A stretch of DNA of 64,000 nt, taken from assembly GCA_025200525.1 (NCBI GenBank), contig CM045758.1, positions 2,356,001-2,420,000 on the forward strand. The letters run 5' to 3'. The notes beneath the pieces were generated by a model. That model did no database searches, had not been told where the DNA came from, and saw nothing but the letters and a program-made list of their open reading frames with translations. Source of the stretch: Camellia lanceoleosa. Lineage: Eukaryota > Streptophyta > Magnoliopsida > Ericales > Theaceae. Shown piece after piece: positions 59,301 through 64,000 of the stretch. Position numbers and translations under genes: made by a program. The stretch's first letter is position 1. Every line of letters starts with the position of its first letter.

Positions 59301-62300
59301 AAATACAAGTTACAGCTTACAACATAACCCTAGCCAAATCCATGTGCCTCAAGCTAAGAAGCACGGATACGTGACACGACATTGACACGCAAACGACACG
59401 GACATGCGAATTTTCAAAAAATGTTGGGGATACTTGCAAAATATATAATTTTATATATTTATTATGTGTCATATTTTTAAATATTTAATATTTATTTTAT
59501 GTCAAATATTTAATTTTATCAAATTTATTAACCTTAGGTATACTATTAAACCTAACCAATCCTTAAGTCCTATCAAATGAGTTTGGCCTTAGGTATGCTA
59601 TTGTTGTAAACAAAATTAAAATTTTAATTTTTTTGAAAAAAATGGTCATTAGCGTGTCTTTAACGTGTCCCCAATGTGTCTATAGTGTGTCTGCAATGTG
59701 TCCTAGCATGTCCGACACTTGTCTAGAGCATGTCCGGTTCAAGTTCATATCCCACACGTGTTGGACACCTGTAAGTCACCTCCAGAGAGGTGTTTGTGCT
59801 TCATAAGCCTCAAGTATCGAATCCATGAACTTGTGGGTGTGTTTTTTGTACAGACTACATCCACAATCTTTGTTCTCTAAGGATTGATTGTGTATTGAGT
59901 TCATGATACATCTAAGGAATAACGCTATTTTGAAAAAGTTTATGAAGTACTATTTTAAAGAAGTTTTTTTATCTTCTACATGGCATGGTGTAGGAAATTA
60001 ATTTATAGATATTATTGATTGATATTCAATATACAAGAGCTCTCTTTTATAGAGAGAAATGGGATACAATGGAGCCATAATTAATTGAGCAATAAGAACT
60101 AAATGGAGCACTAAACTAAATGGAGCACTCACTAAACTAAATGGAGCACTAAACTAAATCACTAACTATATAGGGCACTAACTATAGTGGAGTAGGTGGA
60201 GTAGGTGTAGGAATTGTTACATTCAACAGCCCCCCTCAAACTCAAAGGGGTTAGGAACTAACCAACTTGAGTTTGGAGAGAGTAACAAAACAGGAAAAAT
60301 AATCTGACAAATAAAATAAAAGTGGATAGGAGACTTTGTATGTGACGTATCGAGACGTTGTAGAAGACTGTATGGTTATGGCAGACCGATGTAGAAGACA
60401 GTTTATGGGGTCATGTCGGACCGTTGTAGAAGATAGTTTATGGGGTCATATCGGACCGATGTAGAAAACAGTTTACGGGATCATGTCGGACCGTTGTAGA
60501 AGACACTATATGGCTGTGTCGAACCGTTTGTAGTAGAGAACCGAAATTAATGTCGGAACAGCCATCGAAGTCTTGTCAGACCCATATAGGAGCTAACCGG
60601 AATCCAAGTCGGGATGCCATCGAAGTCTTGTCGGACCCATATAAGAGCTAACCGGAATCAATGTCGGAACTTTTACATGAGTCTTGTCGGACCCATATAA
60701 AGCTAACCTAATCAAAGTCGGGATGATTCTGAGTCTTGTCGGACCCTCAAAAGGCGTGCCCAATCTTATCAAAGGCGTGCCATCAAAAGGTGTGCCCGAC
60801 AGCCATCAAAAGTCGAGCCATCAAAAGGCGTGCCATCAAAAGGAGTGCCATCAAAAGGTGTGCCCGACAGCCATCAAAAGTCGAGCCATCAAAAAGCGCG
60901 CCGATTTGTCGTCTAGCGTTGAGAGGCGCGTGATACGCGTGTCGGCCTTGCCTATTTAAACCAAGGCGAGGCTGCCGCTGATACTGAGACAAAAAACCTG
61001 CTGAAAAACTCCGAAAAACTCTTCGTTTTCTGAGAGTTGTATTGTTAAAACACTCTACAACCAACCTCGAATATGGCCTCTTCTTCCCGTTCAGCTACCC
61101 AGAACATAGCCTCTTCGTCCCGTGGTCTCACTCTCTTTCTCGACCTCAACGAGTCCACAAGAGAGATGGCCGAGGCAGGTGCCCTTGAACCGCAACCAAG
61201 AGCCCCTGGACCAAGCGCCCCTGGTTTTGCGCCTTTGAACTTTCCGATACTGTCTGTGGAGCAAAGAATGGCTGCACAATCGGATATTGAGGCGAATTAT
61301 TACACACTGAAGTCATGTGTTGAGACCATGACTGCGGTCTCAAACCTGTCGCACCGGCTTCAGAGTAGGACAAATGAGGTGCAGATTAAACACCAATCGC
61401 TCTGCTCGGGGCATGTATAAGGATGCGGCAGTAGATATGGTGAAGGCGAAAATAAGGAACCAAGCGAAAGGCCACCGTGATGCTTTCAGATTTGGAGGCC
61501 GCCATATGTGACGGTTGAGGAGCAACGGAAGTGAACGTGCTTTCGGCGGCGTAGAAACACGTGAGGTGACTGCAAGGACGCCCAAGACAAAGGCAAAAAG
61601 AAGAGAACAGTTGAAGAGGCGAAGAAGTGAGGCCGGTTGTTTGTGGTGGTGATGGGTTGTGGTTGTTTTGTTTTTTGTTTTTGTTTGTTTGTTTGTTTGT
61701 TTTTTTTTTTTTGTGTAAAATGGTGATGTTGGAGGGATTAAAAGAAATAAAGAATGTTTTCCTTGAAGTGAGGGCAGACAGAATAGACAGGAGCCTCAGG
61801 ACCTTCAAAAGTGTACTGTTTTGCACCATTTGCAGCATCCCAAACCTTGATGGTCTTATCATCACCACAGGTTATCACACAAGTTGAAACTCTAAAGCAA
61901 GCTCTTGCCAAATTGACTGAAGAGAAGGAAGTTGCTGCTCTACAGTATCGTCAATGCTTGGAGAATATTTCAAGGCTAGCGCATTGGAAAGATCAAATCA
62001 ATCTCTTCACTCTGAGTTGGAATCTTTGGTACTGAAGATGGGTTCTCAAAGTGAAGAACTGACAGAGAAGCAGGACGAGTTGGCCAAATTGTGGATGTGC
62101 ATGCAAGAAGAGCGATTACGGTTTATGGAGGTCAAATCGCTTCAAACTTTGCAGCATTTGCAATCTCAAACTCAAGAAGAACTGAGATCTCTTGCTTTGG
62201 AGCTACAGAGCAGGGCTGAACTCTTATGGGATATTGAAACTCGGAATCAGAGTTTGCAGAATGAAGTCCTGAATATTAAGGAGGAGAACAAGAGCCTCAA

Positions 62301-63297
62301 TGAGCTTAACTTGTCATCAACCATGTCAATTAACGATATGGAAAGTGAGATCTTTAGCTTAAGGGAGACTAAAGGGAAACTTGAAGAGGAGGTTGAACTC
62401 CGAGTGGACCAAAGGAATGCTCTTCAACAAGAGATTTACTGTCTGAAAGAGGAACTGAAAGAGCTGAACAAGAAACACCAGGCTATGCTGGACCAGGTTG
62501 ATGCAGCAGGCTTTAACCCAGAGTGTTTTGAATTGTCAGTAAAGGAATTGGACGGATGACATATTATTGCGAAGCTATATGTGTATTGATAGAGATTACA
62601 GCGGAATAGGTTGAGGTCCGACGGACGGCCAAGGCAAGGTTGCCGCCCGCCGGTAAGGCGAAGAACACCAAGAGCTTAACCTATAGCTCTGATACCATGT
62701 AGGAAATTAATGTATAGATATTATTGATTGATATTCAATATACAAGAGCTCTCTTTTATAGAGAGAAATGGGATACAATGGAGCCATAATTAATTGAGCA
62801 ATAAGAACTAAATGGAGCACTAAACTAAATGGAGCACTCACTAAACTAAATGGAGCACTAAACTAAATCACTAACTATATGGGGCACTAACTATAGTGGA
62901 GTAGGTGGAGTAGGTGTAGGAATTGTTACATTCAACACATGGTCAATTGTTAGTAGGTTTTGTATAAGGGATTATCACAACTAGTCTAATATGTTAACAG
63001 TGGAAAGTCCAAATTCTATGTTTTTTCTTTTTTCTTTTTTTGTGGCTGTAAGACTAATTGGAACGTCCCTCCCTCCCTAATCTCTATAGGACATGACATA
63101 TAGGAAAATTGCTATACTACTAACATGCATGCAATTTGTTGTACCTTCCCTCCCCAATCTCTAGCTCTCTTTGTTTCACTCTCACAATAATGTGTCTTTC
63201 TCAAACAATTACTAAATATATGTACTTCTTTACATTGATACGGTCGAAGGAAGCAGTTGAGCAGACCAAGGGTGCAAAGCCTTCTGCGTCCAAGTAA
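56387..63297 (+). CDS. Predicted small coiled-coil protein, 85 residues, four exons
   Basis: Assembled from splice signals and phase. Exons: 56387-56400 (MARK plus two bases), 58677-58791, 58943-59027, 63254-63297. All borders are GT-AG, phases match at every junction and the sum is 258 nt with one stop. The product starts [21 protein letters not shown] heptad-like, charged helix follows ([20 protein letters not shown], then [18 protein letters not shown]). It ends [14 protein letters not shown]. No signal peptide or membrane segment is seen; MARKR could be a nuclear signal. I do not recognise the family and assign no function. The first and last exons are too short to stand alone, so exon 1 and exon 4 are the least certain; extra exons in the 2.3-kb first intron cannot be excluded. 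Intron 1 and intron 3 carry MULE-type MITEs, and intron 3 also holds a complete LTR element. Confidence 0.55.
57316..57712. mobile_element. MULE-type MITE with 9-bp target duplication, copy 1
   Basis: Ends CTAAGAAGTACAGACAC and, reverse-complemented, TATGAAGCACGGACACC are imperfect inverted repeats. Exact 9-bp direct repeats GCACTTAGT flank it (57307-57315 and 57713-57721), the duplication length of Mutator-like elements. It lies in intron 1 of the small coiled-coil gene. Confidence 0.75.
59354..59805. mobile_element. MULE-type MITE, copy 2
   Basis: Same family as 57316-57712 (CTAAGAAGCACGGATAC at the left, GGTGTTTGTGCTTCATA at the right, repeated 'gcgtgtc' motifs inside). Flanked by GCCTCAAG at 59346-59353 and 59807-59814, an 8-of-9 match for a MULE duplication. 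It lies in intron 3 of the small coiled-coil gene. Confidence 0.7.
59989..60228 (-). repeat. LTR (3' LTR in element orientation)
   Basis: 240 bp, TGTAGG...TTCAACA on the plus strand, starting TGTTGAATGTAACAATTCC on the minus strand, a common copia LTR start. It contains a 'taaatggagcact' short repeat. Confidence 0.93.
60229..60243 (-). other. Polypurine tract of the LTR element
   Basis: On the minus strand GAGTTTGAGGGGGGC directly precedes the LTR start TGTTGAATG, the usual site for plus-strand DNA priming. Confidence 0.85.
60330..60900. repeat. Internal short tandem repeats of the LTR element
   Basis: Three successive families: 'catgtcggaccgttgtagaa' units of about 57 bp (60400-60520), 'gtcttgtcggacccatata' units (60570-60740), and 'atcaaaaggcgtgcc' units (60765-60900). 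Overlapping open frames here are translations of these repeats. Confidence 0.75.
61073..61420 (+). CDS. Unrecognised open frame inside the LTR element
   Basis: 115 codons starting [18 protein letters not shown], with a Pro/Ala-rich middle and ending LCSGHV. It runs opposite to the element's own transcription direction. A TATTTAAA box lies at about 60952, roughly 120 bp upstream of the ATG, so the piece may be a captured promoter plus first exon. From about 61382 a second frame stays open to 61511 ([20 protein letters not shown]), suggesting a frameshift in a longer ancestral frame. The family was not recognised; an antisense retroelement frame is the alternative. Confidence 0.4.
   Translation: MASSSRSATQNIASSSRGLTLFLDLNESTREMAEAGALEPQPRAPGPSAPGFAPLNFPILSVEQRMAAQSDIEANYYTLKSCVETMTAVSNLSHRLQSRTNEVQIKHQSLCSGHV
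61740..61879 (-). pseudogene. Captured fragment of a TOPLESS/TPR co-repressor gene
   Basis: On the minus strand, one frame reads [20 protein letters not shown] followed by [17 protein letters not shown] and FKEN, matching part of a WD40 repeat region of TOPLESS-family co-repressors, where family members usually read GHE instead of GPE. It is only about 45 codons, ends in a stop, and has no start or N-terminal LisH/CTLH region. It lies in the sense orientation of the host element and abuts the NETWORKED1 fragment with no spacer. Confidence 0.8.
61880..62559 (+). pseudogene. Captured fragment of a NETWORKED1 (KIP1-like) actin-binding protein gene
   Basis: Plus-strand translation matches the coiled-coil interior of NET1-type proteins: [32 protein letters not shown], then in another frame [54 protein letters not shown] and [11 protein letters not shown]. 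The frame change near 61977 coincides with apparent loss of the segment that normally links SRL to ERSNQ, so it carries an internal deletion. The second part stays open to 62559. The N-terminal actin-binding NAB domain is absent. It is antisense to the host element. Confidence 0.85.
62686..62697 (-). other. tRNA-Met primer-binding site of the LTR element
   Basis: On the minus strand TGGTATCAGAGC follows the LTR end immediately. This is the standard plant copia primer site and fixes the element's orientation. Confidence 0.93.
62698..62937 (-). repeat. LTR (5' LTR in element orientation)
   Basis: 240 bp and aligned without gaps to 59989-60228; two substitutions are seen (near 62711 and 62881). 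Confidence 0.93.
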
Positions 63298-64000
63298 CGG
63301 CTACAAATGAAGATTGAGGAGGAGGAGAAGTAAAGTGGATTTGGGTGTCTTTGTGTGGAATAAAAGTGGTCAGTTGAGTTGCTAATGCTCAAGCGGTCTT
63401 GTTATTGTCTCTTGTGAAAGAGAACTTGTTTGGAAGTTTGGTTGGTTTAAAAGACTTAACTGCTAGGACTTAGTATTATGGCAATCGTTGAACCATGTAT
63501 GTTGTTTGTTGTGTCTCTCCTTGTAACATCTACAAGGCTTTTAATGGGGTGGCTAGCTAGCATCCTATTCCTTCTCAATTTTATATATTAGAAATTATGT
63601 TTTGAATGTGCAAACTAAATATGCTTTCTTTCACCATTAAGAATTCCTTGAAATATGTATATATATATTCTAGAAGTGCTGGCATACCAATCTGTGTGCA
63701 TATAATGATTTTGTTTCAATAAAATAAGATTGTAAAGTATACGATTGAATTCAAAATATGAAAATAAAAAAGTCAGAGATTTGGTGAAAAAAAAATTAAT
63801 TTAGAGAACAATTGCCCATATAATTGTTATTGGGGTATTTTGAAAAAACAAAAAAACTAGGACATTTTGGCTTTATATGTGTGTTTATAAATTCATTACT
63901 CAATTTTGGTCACAATCCTATGTACTTGTTTGCCTCTATAGATTTGAAGAATACAGTTCATTCAATTGGAGGTGATTGTCTTCTATGTTGTTTATCTCTC
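63298..64000. other. 3' region of the small coiled-coil gene
   Basis: Presumed 3' UTR and downstream DNA. CAATAAAATAAG at about 63718 is a possible polyadenylation signal. No further gene was recognised before the window ends. Confidence 0.4.

Larger units (their letters stand above)
59989..62937 (-). mobile_element. Young non-autonomous Ty1/copia-type LTR element carrying host gene fragments
   Basis: The 2949-bp element is flanked by the exact 5-bp duplication CATGG (59984-59988 and 62938-62942). Its two LTRs are 240 bp each and differ at two positions. On the minus strand the order is LTR, primer-binding site TGGTATCAGAGC complementary to the 3' end of initiator tRNA-Met, interior, polypurine tract, LTR, so the element reads right to left. 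There is no gag, protease, integrase or reverse transcriptase, so it would need proteins from another copia element. The interior carries a TOPLESS-family fragment, a NETWORKED1-family fragment, an unrecognised open frame and short repeats. Confidence 0.93.

Noticed and set aside
60684..60959. 91-codon frame with repeated SHQK and KGVP-like motifs
   Set aside because: Direct translation of the 15-bp tandem repeats inside the LTR element; also open in a second frame.
61386..61868. 160-codon minus-strand frame inside the LTR element
   Set aside because: The only recognisable coding content nearby is the TOPLESS fragment, which uses a different minus-strand frame; the rest is poly-Lys/Asn from a T run.

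Overview
The window is nuclear DNA of a flowering plant, most likely a eudicot. It is AT-rich, with long introns, canonical GT-AG splicing and many plant transposon classes: Helitrons, CACTA, MULE-type and Harbinger-type MITEs, a tRNA-like SINE, an L1-type LINE and a Ty1/copia-type LTR element. Gene models were built by hand from splice signals, reading phase and remembered protein families. No species can be named from the sequence.

Layout. Positions 1-11.4 kb are a gene-free cluster of nested and inverted Helitrons sharing the CCCGTGCATAGCACGGG hairpin and a CTAG|T end, followed by a minisatellite and degenerate repeats. From 11.4 to 21.3 kb lies intergenic DNA with a possible LTR remnant, a foldback pair and MITEs. 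Then come five genes: (1) BBM (BABY BOOM), an AP2/ERF embryogenesis regulator, + strand, 21.6-26.6 kb, nine exons including a 9-nt microexon; (2) a DHRS7-like short-chain dehydrogenase/reductase, - strand, 27.9-35.9 kb, twelve exons, whose exon 4 appears broken as written; (3) a mitochondrial acyl carrier protein like mtACP2, + strand, 39.3-43.9 kb, two exons around a transposon-filled 4.1-kb intron; (4) the endoplasmic reticulum chaperone calreticulin-3 (CRT3), + strand, 47.2-52.3 kb, fourteen exons, one base short of an open frame; (5) a predicted 85-residue coiled-coil protein, + strand, 56.4-63.3 kb, four short exons.

The most unusual object is in the last intron of gene 5. It is a young non-autonomous copia-type element (59989-62937) with 240-bp LTRs differing at two positions, a perfect 5-bp target duplication, a tRNA-Met primer site and a polypurine tract. 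Inside are recognisable pieces of two unrelated host genes: a TOPLESS-family WD40 segment in the element's sense orientation and a NETWORKED1-type coiled-coil segment in antisense.

The genes do not form a pathway and are independent loci. The two coding discrepancies (gene 2 exon 4 and gene 4 exon 4) could be real mutations or assembly indels; the sequence alone cannot decide.
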